NCBI RefSeq assembly: GCF_020880995.1
Contig: NZ_JAJISD010000001.1
Location: 1,116,001 to 1,180,000 of the forward strand
Length of the DNA stretch: 64,000 nt
DNA from: Reyranella aquatilis
GTDB lineage: Bacteria; Pseudomonadota; Alphaproteobacteria; Reyranellales; Reyranellaceae
Direction of reading: 5' to 3'
The notes under the pieces are model-generated. The model saw only the letters and a program-made list of their open reading frames with translations, made no database searches and had not been told where the DNA came from. Shown piece after piece: positions 55,378-62,952 of this stretch. Each line of letters begins with the position of its first letter. The stretch's first letter is position 1. The position numbers were made by a program, and so were the translations under genes.

Positions 55378-56309
55378 GTGAACTGCTCCATCTCCTTGCG
55401 CGGATCGTAGCCGCGACCCGCTTCCCAACTCGCGAGGAACTCCTTCAGCTTGTCGTCCGGCGTCTCGGGCAGCACGACCTTGAGCTTCACGTACTGGTCG
55501 CCGCGCTGCCCGGACTTGCGGTCAAGCAGGCCGCGGCCCTTGAGGCGCAACGACGTGCCGGTGTTCGACCCGGCCGGCACGTTCAGCATCACCGCCCCGC
55601 CGACCGTCGGTACCTTCACCTTGCCGCCGAGAGTGGCTTCGGTGACCGTCACCGGCAGCTCGACATGGATGTCGTTGTCGCGCGGCTGGAAGAAGGCGTG
55701 CGGCTCGACGTGGATCTCGACATAGGCGTCGCCGGGCGGCCGCCCTTGCGAGCCCGGCATGCCCTGGCCCTTCAGGCGAAGGGTCTGGCCGTCGGTCGTG
55801 CCTTCCGGCACGTCGATGTCGAGTGTCTTGCCGTCGGGCAGCGTGACGCGCTGCTTGCCGCCGCGCGCCGCCACGAGGAACGGCACGCGCAGGCTGTAGC
55901 TGACGGGCATGCCGCCCATGTCGAAGCCGCCGCCGCCGAAGCCCGGTCCATGCCCGCCCCGGCGCTCGCCGAACATCTCGGAGAAGATGCCGCCCATGTC
56001 GACGAAGGACTCATGGCCGCCCGCATGCTCGTACTTGCCGCCACGGCCGCCCGCCTGGTCGCGATAGAAACCGCGCGGCGGCATCTCCTGGCCCGTGCCG
56101 TCGATTTCGCCCGCGTCGAAGCGCCGACGCTTCTCGGGATCCGAGAGGATGTCGTTGGCCTGCCCGATTTCCTTGAACTTGGCTTCGGCCGCCTTGTCGC
56201 CGGGATTGAGGTCGGGGTGGTGCTTCTTGGCGAGCTTGCGGAACGCCTTGCGGATGTCGTCCTCGGAGGCGGTCCTCGGCACGCCTAGGACGGAATAGGG
56301 ATCGGTCAT
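55374..56309 (-). CDS. cbpA: DnaJ-type co-chaperone CbpA
   Basis: A 311-residue Hsp40. J-domain at 1-70 with the DnaK-stimulating HPD at 31-33, a glycine-rich linker at about 85-135, and two C-terminal substrate-binding beta domains; there is no zinc-finger, which separates it from DnaJ proper. Delivers clients to DnaK and in E. coli binds curved DNA. First gene of the cbpA-cbpM operon. Confidence 0.93.
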   Translation of the reverse strand: MTDPYSVLGVPRTASEDDIRKAFRKLAKKHHPDLNPGDKAAEAKFKEIGQANDILSDPEKRRRFDAGEIDGTGQEMPPRGFYRDQAGGRGGKYEHAGGHESFVDMGGIFSEMFGERRGGHGPGFGGGGFDMGGMPVSYSLRVPFLVAARGGKQRVTLPDGKTLDIDVPEGTTDGQTLRLKGQGMPGSQGRPPGDAYVEIHVEPHAFFQPRDNDIHVELPVTVTEATLGGKVKVPTVGGAVMLNVPAGSNTGTSLRLKGRGLLDRKSGQRGDQYVKLKVVLPETPDDKLKEFLASWEAGRGYDPRKEMEQFT

Positions 56310-56362
56310 AGCCCTACAGATGTGCAGTGAATTGTCACCTTACAAGCCCCTCGCCGGCCGGC

Positions 56363-57571
56363 TCACAGTCCGAGCACCGCCTTGGCGATGATGTTGCGCT
56401 GGATTTCATTCGAACCGGCATAAATCGTCGAGGCCCGGTTGTTGAGGTAGAGCGGCATCGCCGTGACGCCCCAGGACGGTGTCACGGTCGGCTCGTTGTG
56501 GCCGAGCTCCCGCGCCTCCGGCTCGAAGGGCGCGGCGTACCATGACAGCGCCTCGACGCCGAGATGATCGAGTTTCTGCAGCGTCTCGCTGCCCCGGATC
56601 TTCATCGCCGAGGAAACGGCGCCGGGGTTGCGGCCCTGGCTTAGATCGGAGAGGACCTGCATCTCGATCATCTCCAGTGCCTGGATTTCCATCTCGGTCT
56701 CGGCCAGCCGTTCGGCGAAGCCGCGGTCCTCGATCAAGCGGCCCGATCCGTCGGCTGCCTCCTCCCGCGCGATGCGCTTCACGTCGTCGAGGCGGGCATG
56801 GAGGTTGGGCGTGTAGGCATCACCGCCACGCTCGAACTCGAGCAGGTACTTCGCCACCGTCCAGCCGGCATTCTCCGGACCGATCCGATTGGCGATCGGC
56901 GTGCGGACGTTGTCGAGGAACACCTGGTTGACCTCGTGGTCCCCGGCCAGGGTCAGGATCGGGGAAACCGAAACACCCGGCGTCTTCATCGAGTCGATCA
57001 GGACGAAGGAGATGCCGTCCTGCGGCTTGCCTTCGGTCGAGGTGCGGACGAGGCAGAACATGTGGTCGGCGACATGCGCACCGGTCGTCCAGATCTTGGT
57101 GCCGGTGATGACGTAGTCGTCGCCATCACGAACCGCGCGGGTCTTGAGGCTGGCGAGATCGGAGCCCGAACCGGGTTCGGAATAGCCCTGGCAGAAGGTG
57201 ATATCGCCCGAGAGGATGCGCGGCAGGTACTTGGCCTTCTGCTCCGGCGTGCCGAATTTCATGATCACCGGTCCGACCATCCGCAGGCCCATCGAGAAGA
57301 TGCGGGGCGCATCGGCGGCAGTGCACTCGCGGCTGAAGATGTAGCGCTGGGTGGCGTTCCAGCCGGTACCGCCATACTCCTTCGGCCAGCTCGGCGCCGA
57401 CCAGCCGCGCCGGGCGAGGACCCGATGCCAGCGCAGACCGGCTGCAAAGTCGGCGAAGACGCCTCCGGTCTTGCGCCCCGCCTCCCGCAGGTCCTCGGTC
57501 AGGTTCTCGTCGAGGAAACGCCGGACTTCATCCTGGAAGGCCTCGTCTTCCCTGCTCAGCGCCAGATCCAT
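56363..57571 (-). CDS. Acyl-CoA dehydrogenase family protein
   Basis: A 402-residue flavoprotein. FAD/substrate motifs are FCQGYSEPGSGSDLASL and KIWTTGAHVADHM; the C-terminal YAGSNEIQRNIIAKAVLGL is a family hallmark. Removes hydrogens at C2-C3 of an acyl-CoA, passing electrons to ETF. The residue used as base could not be fixed by eye. ATG 57571 was chosen since the upstream extension is not protein-like. Divergent from the vWA gene across 133 bp. Confidence 0.93.
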   Translation of the reverse strand: MDLALSREDEAFQDEVRRFLDENLTEDLREAGRKTGGVFADFAAGLRWHRVLARRGWSAPSWPKEYGGTGWNATQRYIFSRECTAADAPRIFSMGLRMVGPVIMKFGTPEQKAKYLPRILSGDITFCQGYSEPGSGSDLASLKTRAVRDGDDYVITGTKIWTTGAHVADHMFCLVRTSTEGKPQDGISFVLIDSMKTPGVSVSPILTLAGDHEVNQVFLDNVRTPIANRIGPENAGWTVAKYLLEFERGGDAYTPNLHARLDDVKRIAREEAADGSGRLIEDRGFAERLAETEMEIQALEMIEMQVLSDLSQGRNPGAVSSAMKIRGSETLQKLDHLGVEALSWYAAPFEPEARELGHNEPTVTPSWGVTAMPLYLNNRASTIYAGSNEIQRNIIAKAVLGL

Positions 57572-57704
57572 GAGCCTGCTCCCTTGCTTCCTTGGGAAGA
57601 GGCTAGCGACCGACGCCATGGCCCGTCCAGTGCGCGGCTGACACGGGCTTCCGACGGGCGGTATGGTTCTTGCCTCGCAAGCGTAACCGAACGCGGAGGT
57701 CGCC

Positions 57705-58607
57705 GTGGCCCGACTGGTTGGTCTGATCGCCCTTCTCTTCCTGGCCCTGCCGGCGGCTGCGCAGGAGCGCAAGGAAGTCGACCTCGCGCTGGTTCTGGCG
57801 ATCGACATCTCGGGCAGCATCGATCCCGACGAAGCACGGCTGCAGCGCCAGGGCTATGTCGAGGCGTTCAGCGACCCCGTCATCGTCAAGGCGATCCTCG
57901 GCGGCAATCATGGCCGCATTGCCGTCGCCTATTTCGAATGGTCCGATTCGTGGGTGCAGAAGCTGCTCATCGACTGGACACTGCTCGATTCGGAGGCCGC
58001 GATCGCAGCCTTCTCCCAGCGCCTCGCGGATGCACCGATCTCGATCGCGCGCCGCACCTCGATCAGCGGCGCGATCCGCTATGCCATTCCGATGTACAGC
58101 CGCAGCCCCTACGAGGCCGAGCGCAAGGTCCTCGACATTTCGGGCGACGGATCGAACAACGACGGCGGGCTCGTCACCGACATCCGCCATGACGCCCTCA
58201 AGGAGCGCATCGTGATCAACGGCCTGCCGATCATGAACGGCCGGCCCAATCCCTTCGGCTTCCCCGCCGAGGACGATCTCGACAGGTATTACCTGCACTG
58301 CGTCACCGGCGGCCCGCGCTCCTTCGTCGAGGTGGCGCGCAGCTTCGAGGACTTTCCCCGCGCCATCCGCAAGAAGCTCCTGCAGGAAGTGGCCGACATC
58401 GGTCCGCTGAACGACTTCGACATCGGCGAACTCGGCAAGTCACGCGACGGCGTGCAGCTCGCGCAGTCCGCCGGCGGTCGTCGGGCCGTCAAGGCTGACG
58501 ACGATTACACCCGGTTCGTGCGCCCCGAATACGAACTGGGCTGCGACGTCGGCGAGCGGCGTTCGCGCGACTTCTGGCAGCGCCGGTTCGGCGTCACGCC
58601 GGACTGA
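57705..58607 (+). CDS. DUF1194 family exported protein with von Willebrand A-like domain
   Basis: A 300-residue protein with a short signal peptide (ending PAAAQ). The vWA metal motif DxSxS is present as Asp34-Ile-Ser36-Gly-Ser38 in AIDISGSID, and DISGDGSNNDGG is a second metal-loop element. Probably a secreted or periplasmic metal-dependent adhesion or scaffold protein; no function is established for DUF1194. Start is GTG at 57705 with GGAGGT 5 nt upstream. Confidence 0.87.
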   Translation: MARLVGLIALLFLALPAAAQERKEVDLALVLAIDISGSIDPDEARLQRQGYVEAFSDPVIVKAILGGNHGRIAVAYFEWSDSWVQKLLIDWTLLDSEAAIAAFSQRLADAPISIARRTSISGAIRYAIPMYSRSPYEAERKVLDISGDGSNNDGGLVTDIRHDALKERIVINGLPIMNGRPNPFGFPAEDDLDRYYLHCVTGGPRSFVEVARSFEDFPRAIRKKLLQEVADIGPLNDFDIGELGKSRDGVQLAQSAGGRRAVKADDDYTRFVRPEYELGCDVGERRSRDFWQRRFGVTPD

Positions 58608-58686
58608 CCGTTTGACGCGCGACGCGCCGTCCTGAAGATGCTCCCAGCCAAGCAATAAGGGTCGGGCGCTCCGGCCGGGGGAGCCC

Positions 58687-59520
58687 ATGAACGACGCGAC
58701 CGCCCAGGCGATCTATTTCTACGACCGGCATCCGATGTCGGGCCAGATCATCAAGGCGAAGTTACAGGCGGCGCGTGGCCACCTGGACGGCGTCACGCCC
58801 GAGGAACTCTGGCCCCACGACCAGGATCACTACGGAGGCATCGCTGCGACCGATGCGCTGGCGGCGGCCGCTTCCATCGGCCCGGGCACCGAGGTCGCGG
58901 ATTTCTGTGCCGGATTGGGCGGCACCGTGCGCTACCTCGCCCATCGCTATGGCGCCGACGTGACCGGCATCGAGCTCACGGCCTCGCGTGCGCAGGCCGC
59001 AGAAGAGCTCATTGCGCTGGTTGGCCTGCAGGAACGCGCCCGCGTCCGGCAAGGCAATGTAATGGACGTGCCGTTGGCCGACGAATGCGTGGACGTCGTG
59101 GTGAGCCAGGAAGCGCTCTGCCATGTCCCCGACCATGCGAAGACGTTGTCAGAGGCTTTCCGGGTTCTGCGGAAAGGCGGCCGGCTGGCCATGACCGACT
59201 GGATCGCCAACAAGCCGCTGTCCGTGCCGGACGCCAAGCTCATGTGGGACGGCATGGCGATCCAGCCACTGGAAACGCTCGCGACCTACGGCGAACTTGC
59301 GCGCGCTGCCGGATTCCGGGTCGAGGCGGCGACCGACCTGACGGAGGAATGGGGACCGATCCTGAAGCAACGGCTCGCCATGTATCAGCGCCTCCGCGAA
59401 GAGGCACGCGTGGCCGGCACACCCATGGGGCACGACGCCTTCCACGAATCCTACATCCGCTTCGTCGACCTCATCACGAAGCGCGAACTCGGCGGCATAC
59501 GGCTGGTGGCGGTCAAGTAG
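58687..59520 (+). CDS. Class I SAM-dependent methyltransferase
   Basis: A 277-residue methyltransferase. Motif I is VADFCAGLGGTVRYLA, the acidic end of strand 2 is in VTGIELTASR, and VVVSQEALCHVPDH then LRKGGRLAMTDW correspond to later motifs. It resembles sarcosine/dimethylglycine or ubiquinone-type methyltransferases in layout. Acceptor unknown. It converges on the FecR-domain gene with 3 bp between stops. Confidence 0.9.
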   Translation: MNDATAQAIYFYDRHPMSGQIIKAKLQAARGHLDGVTPEELWPHDQDHYGGIAATDALAAAASIGPGTEVADFCAGLGGTVRYLAHRYGADVTGIELTASRAQAAEELIALVGLQERARVRQGNVMDVPLADECVDVVVSQEALCHVPDHAKTLSEAFRVLRKGGRLAMTDWIANKPLSVPDAKLMWDGMAIQPLETLATYGELARAAGFRVEAATDLTEEWGPILKQRLAMYQRLREEARVAGTPMGHDAFHESYIRFVDLITKRELGGIRLVAVK

Positions 59521-59523
59521 CGC

Positions 59524-60405
59524 CTAAGGCGCAGTGCGCGCGACTCCTGCTCCCGCCGGCGGAAAAGGCTGCATCGGTCCAGCCCCCTGCGGGTCGAAGC
59601 CCCCCATCCGGGGTGGGCCGCCGGGTCCGTTCGGACCACCGGGCATCTGCGACGCCGGTGCCGGACCGCCCTGAACGGGGCCTGCCGCATTGGGCCCTCT
59701 CGCCGAATTGGCTTCCGCAAGCCCGGCTGCCTTGGCCGCCCGATCGGCCCCGCCGTCGCGCTTGCCGCCGTTCGCCTCGAGCCGGCCGATACTGTCGGCA
59801 AGTCCTCGCCGCGCAACGGGCGATGCCAGTCCCGGCGGTTGGCCGAGCATCGCACTCACCTGGAAGCCCGGCGCGGTCACTCTCCGAGTTCGCCCCTGGC
59901 TCGTCAGCGTCATCTCGTAACCGAACACGAAGGTTGCGGTCGTTCTGGTCGGCTCGACGCTGAACAGGGCGATGCCGCCGCGGATGGTGATTGTGCCCGA
60001 CGGCGTCGTGACAATGACCGGCGTCTTCTTGCTGATCTTGCCGCCGACCAGCCGGAACACGCCCTTGGTGGCCGTCACGCCAAGCTCGCCCAGCTTCCTG
60101 TCCGAATCGTAGACGAACCTGTCGAGCGTGACCTGGGCCTCGCTGCCGATCGTCAGTGCCGTCCCGTCGAGGAACAGGAGATGGGCGCGATCGGCGCTGC
60201 CGGTGGTGATGACCTCGCCCGCCTGGACGTCGAGGCCGACATGAAGGACCCGCTCGATCTCGTCCGGAGGCTTGCCAGTCGGATCGCCCGCGACCGCGGA
60301 GGCGATCCCCACCCGGGGCGCATCGGCCGCCGCCGACATGCTCGTCGCCAGCGGCACCGTCATGATTGCTGCACCCACAAGGAGTGCCTTCCGCATGTTC
60401 GACAT
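59524..60405 (-). CDS. FecR-domain exported protein with Pro/Gly-rich tail
   Basis: A 293-residue protein. Signal peptide ends around SAAADA. A FecR-type domain (about 50-180) includes GEVITTGSADRAHLLFLDGTALTIG and TPSGTITIRGG. The C-terminal about 110 residues are low complexity, rich in Gly, Pro and Ala. It lacks a transmembrane anti-sigma segment and no sigma-factor gene is adjacent, so a FecI/FecR signalling role is unlikely; a periplasmic or surface role is more probable. Confidence 0.82.
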   Translation of the reverse strand: MSNMRKALLVGAAIMTVPLATSMSAAADAPRVGIASAVAGDPTGKPPDEIERVLHVGLDVQAGEVITTGSADRAHLLFLDGTALTIGSEAQVTLDRFVYDSDRKLGELGVTATKGVFRLVGGKISKKTPVIVTTPSGTITIRGGIALFSVEPTRTTATFVFGYEMTLTSQGRTRRVTAPGFQVSAMLGQPPGLASPVARRGLADSIGRLEANGGKRDGGADRAAKAAGLAEANSARGPNAAGPVQGGPAPASQMPGGPNGPGGPPRMGGFDPQGAGPMQPFPPAGAGVARTAP

Positions 60406-60488
60406 GAGAGGGCTACGCGAACGCGGCGCCCGCCATCCCCATCCGCCGCGGCGGGCAATCGTCGCACCGCACGGTCAATTCGCAGACG

Positions 60489-60842
60489 CTACGCAGCGAC
60501 GATCGTCTTGAAGCCGCCATAGGCCATGCGCTTGGGATCGAACGGGATATCCTTGGGCGGTTCCTGCATGCGGGGGTCGGCCATCACCCGGGCGTTGACC
60601 TTGTCGCGATGAGCCCTCGACTTGTAGACGATGTAGGAGAACATGATCGTCTCGCTCGGCTTGGTCTTCACCAGCTTGGTGAATGGAAGACCGAACTTCA
60701 CTTTCAGGTCGTCGGCGACACATTCGCGATAGTCGAGAGCGCCATGCTCGCGCCAGACCTTGCCGGCCATGCGAGCCAGTTTCGTGTAGGCAGCCAGCTT
60801 CTTCTTGGGAACGACCAGGACGAAGCCATCGACGTACGACAT
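60489..60842 (-). CDS. DUF1428 family protein
   Basis: A 117-residue protein with dimeric alpha-beta barrel features. MSYVDGFVLVVPKKKLAAY, HGALDYRECVADD and PFDPKRMAYGGF are DUF1428 signatures. Small cytosolic protein, function unknown. Monocistronic, 58 bp downstream of the LysR gene on the same strand. Confidence 0.88.
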   Translation of the reverse strand: MSYVDGFVLVVPKKKLAAYTKLARMAGKVWREHGALDYRECVADDLKVKFGLPFTKLVKTKPSETIMFSYIVYKSRAHRDKVNARVMADPRMQEPPKDIPFDPKRMAYGGFKTIVAA

Positions 60843-60900
60843 CTCGGTCTCCCATCAGTTGATCATTCGGGTGCGGAATAACTGCGCTTCACACGATGTG

Positions 60901-61797
60901 TCAATCCGGATGCAGTACCGGCAGGGCCGACAATCTGCTTGCCGCGAATTCGAGGAATACGTCGATCTTCGGAGCGCGGTGGGCGCGGCCCTTCGTCAGC
61001 AAGTGGACAGGCAACGGCGCCGTCTCGAAGGCGCGCAGCAGGCGCACCAGGCGGCCGGCCGCGAGGTCGTCAGCCACTTGATACGACAGGAACTGCGCGA
61101 TCCCCCGCCCGTCCCGAACCGCGCGTAGTCTGGTTTCGATGTCATCGGTGCGGAACCGCCCTTCCAGGCGAAGCGGCGCCCCGCGGCGACGCCTGGCAAA
61201 ACTCCAGTCCATTGCACCAAGCGACGTACCCAGCAGGGCCTCGTGCCGCGCCAGATCCGCTGGATTCTTCGGCACGCCGCGACGCGCCAGATAGTCGGGG
61301 CTCGCCACCCATTGCCGACGCACGTGCCCGACGCGCCGGGCCGTCAGGCTGGAATCGGCCAGCGCCCCGATCCGCACCGCCACGTCGACATCCTCGTCGA
61401 TCAGATCAACGTTGCGGTCGTTCAGCAGCAGTTCGATCTCGATTTCCGCATGCGTATCGAGAAAGTGGGCCGCGAGGGGCGACACGTGTCGTCGTCCGAA
61501 CTGGACGGGCGCGGCGATGCGCAGCAAGCCGCGCACCGGCGCCTCGCGCGCGCCCGCCGTCGCCGCTTCGTAACCGGCCACCACGGCCCGCGCCTGCTCG
61601 TACAGGTTGCGCCCCGCTTCCGTGGGCGCGAGACGGCGCGTGGTCCGGTCGATCAGCCGCGCGCCGATCCGGTCCTCGAGGGCCGCAAGCGCGCGCGTGA
61701 CCGCGGGCGGCGAGCGCCGCAGCCGGCGCGCCGCCCGCACGAGGCTTCCATCTTCCACGATGCGCACGAAGATCGCCAACTCGTCGAGCCGGTCCAT
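60901..61797 (-). CDS. LysR-family transcriptional regulator
   Basis: A 298-residue regulator. The N-terminal winged helix-turn-helix contains GSLVRAARRLRRSPPAVTRALAALE; the C-terminal part is the periplasmic-binding-like effector domain. Divergent from an FMN-barrel gene, the usual LysR-target layout, with a T-N11-A palindrome at 61805-61819 between them. Effector not predictable. Confidence 0.92.
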   Translation of the reverse strand: MDRLDELAIFVRIVEDGSLVRAARRLRRSPPAVTRALAALEDRIGARLIDRTTRRLAPTEAGRNLYEQARAVVAGYEAATAGAREAPVRGLLRIAAPVQFGRRHVSPLAAHFLDTHAEIEIELLLNDRNVDLIDEDVDVAVRIGALADSSLTARRVGHVRRQWVASPDYLARRGVPKNPADLARHEALLGTSLGAMDWSFARRRRGAPLRLEGRFRTDDIETRLRAVRDGRGIAQFLSYQVADDLAAGRLVRLLRAFETAPLPVHLLTKGRAHRAPKIDVFLEFAASRLSALPVLHPD

Positions 61798-61804
61798 GTT
61801 ATTC

Positions 61805-61826
61805 TTCCAGTAATTGGAATTATTAC
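61805..61826. promoter_or_regulatory. Predicted LysR operator
   Basis: TTCCA-GTAAT-TGGAA (61805-61819) contains a symmetric T-N11-A box; an overlapping inverted repeat GTAAT-7-ATTAC covers 61810-61826. It is AT-rich and lies just upstream of the LysR start in the divergent gap. Confidence 0.6.
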
Positions 61827-61893
61827 TTTAGCATTCGTGCTGTTATCGCCGCAATCGACCGGCCCTATGTTCGCCCCCTCAAGGAGAGCCGGC

Positions 61894-61968
61894 ATGCTGA
61901 ATGGAAGCTGCCCCTGCGGCGCGGTCACCGACCAGGCAGACGCCCGCATCGAACAGGAGGGCCTGTGA
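61894..61968 (+). CDS. 24-residue leader ORF, possible remnant of a GFA-type protein
   Basis: A complete 24-codon frame with AAGGAGA 6 nt before the ATG and a stop (TGATG overlap) that shares bases with the next gene's start. It begins MLNGSCPCGAV, which resembles the N-terminal zinc-binding segment (GxCxCGAV) of glutathione-dependent formaldehyde-activating (GFA/CENP-V) family proteins, then ends abruptly with DQADARIEQEGL. It may be an internal deletion remnant or a translated leader coupling expression to the FMN-barrel gene. Confidence 0.5.
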   Translation: MLNGSCPCGAVTDQADARIEQEGL

Positions 61969-62903
61969 TGAGCATCGACACGACCACTTTCTTGCCCTTC
62001 AACGCCGACGAGCGGGCGGCACAATTGCGGGCCGGCCTCACGCCCGGACGCATCGCGCCCATTCGCCCGTTCATGCCGGAACAGCACCGCGCGTTCTTCC
62101 CCCTCCTCACCTACCTGTTCACCGCCACGCCCGATGAGCGGGGCTGGCCCTTGGCCTCGGTGCTGACGGGTCCACGTGGCTTCATCACATCGCCCGATCC
62201 GACGACCTTGCGGATCGACGCGCTGCCGCAAGCCGACGATCCGGCCGAACCCGGCTTCGCGGCGGGTACCGAGATCGGTCTGCTGGGTCTCGACCTCGCG
62301 ACCCGGCGGCGCAATCGCGCCAACGGCAGCATCGTCAGCCGTAACCAGGGGCTGACCGTGCGCATCGCGCAGAGCTTCGGCAATTGCCCGCAATACATCC
62401 AGACACGTTCGGTCCCGGCGACGAAGACCGACGGCCGGGGCGTCGTTGCTGCGTCGGTCGACCTGGACCGACTGGACGAAGCCGCGCGGGATCTCATCGA
62501 GTCGGCCGACACGTTCTTCGTCGCCAGCCGAGGCCGCGACGAACTCGGGACAGAAGGCGGTTTCGACATGTCTCATCGCGGTGGACGGCCGGGCTTCGTG
62601 GCCGTGCAGGGAGAGACGCTCGTGATTCCGGATTTTCGTGGCAATGGCTTCTTCAACACGCTGGGAAACCTCCTGGGCAATCCCCGGGCGGGCCTGCTGT
62701 TCATCGATTTCAGCAACGGCGACCTTCTCCAGATCCAGGGCACGGTGACGATCGACTGGCAGCCGGAGGGAAGCGAGCCCACCGGAGCGGAGCGGCTTTG
62801 GCGCGTGAAGGTCGAGCGCGCCTGGCGCACACGCTCTGCGTTTCCCTCGGGGTCAACTTTCGGTGAATTTTCTCCCAGCACCCTTCATACGGGCACCTGG
62901 TAG
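61968..62903 (+). CDS. Pyridoxamine 5'-phosphate oxidase-family (FMN-barrel) protein
   Basis: A 311-residue protein with two split-barrel-like halves; the second contains MSHRGGRPGFV and IPDFRGNGFFNTLGNLLGNPRAG, typical of this PNPOx-like subgroup often linked to ferredoxin-reductase domains. AGGAGG 7 nt before ATG 61968 supports the start; a GTG directly before it is in frame. Coupled to a 24-codon leader ORF and probably controlled by the divergent LysR protein. Reaction unknown. Confidence 0.87.
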   Translation: MSIDTTTFLPFNADERAAQLRAGLTPGRIAPIRPFMPEQHRAFFPLLTYLFTATPDERGWPLASVLTGPRGFITSPDPTTLRIDALPQADDPAEPGFAAGTEIGLLGLDLATRRRNRANGSIVSRNQGLTVRIAQSFGNCPQYIQTRSVPATKTDGRGVVAASVDLDRLDEAARDLIESADTFFVASRGRDELGTEGGFDMSHRGGRPGFVAVQGETLVIPDFRGNGFFNTLGNLLGNPRAGLLFIDFSNGDLLQIQGTVTIDWQPEGSEPTGAERLWRVKVERAWRTRSAFPSGSTFGEFSPSTLHTGTW

Positions 62904-62923
62904 CCACATTCGTCCGGACAAGT

Positions 62924-62952
62924 CCCTGCCTGACAGGCTATGTCGGGCAGGG
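62924..62952 (+). promoter_or_regulatory. Hairpin spanning the glycosyltransferase start region
   Basis: CCCTGCCTGACA (62924-62935), loop GGCTA, TGTCGGGCAGGG (62941-62952): a 12-bp stem with one T-G wobble. The ATG at 62940 straddles loop and right arm. No T-run follows. Either a weak terminator of the upstream gene or a translation-controlling structure. Confidence 0.5.

Noticed and set aside
59524-60405. FecR as part of a FecI-FecR iron-signalling system
   Set aside because: No sigma-factor gene, no TonB receptor and no cytoplasmic anti-sigma segment with a transmembrane helix; it is an exported FecR-domain protein.
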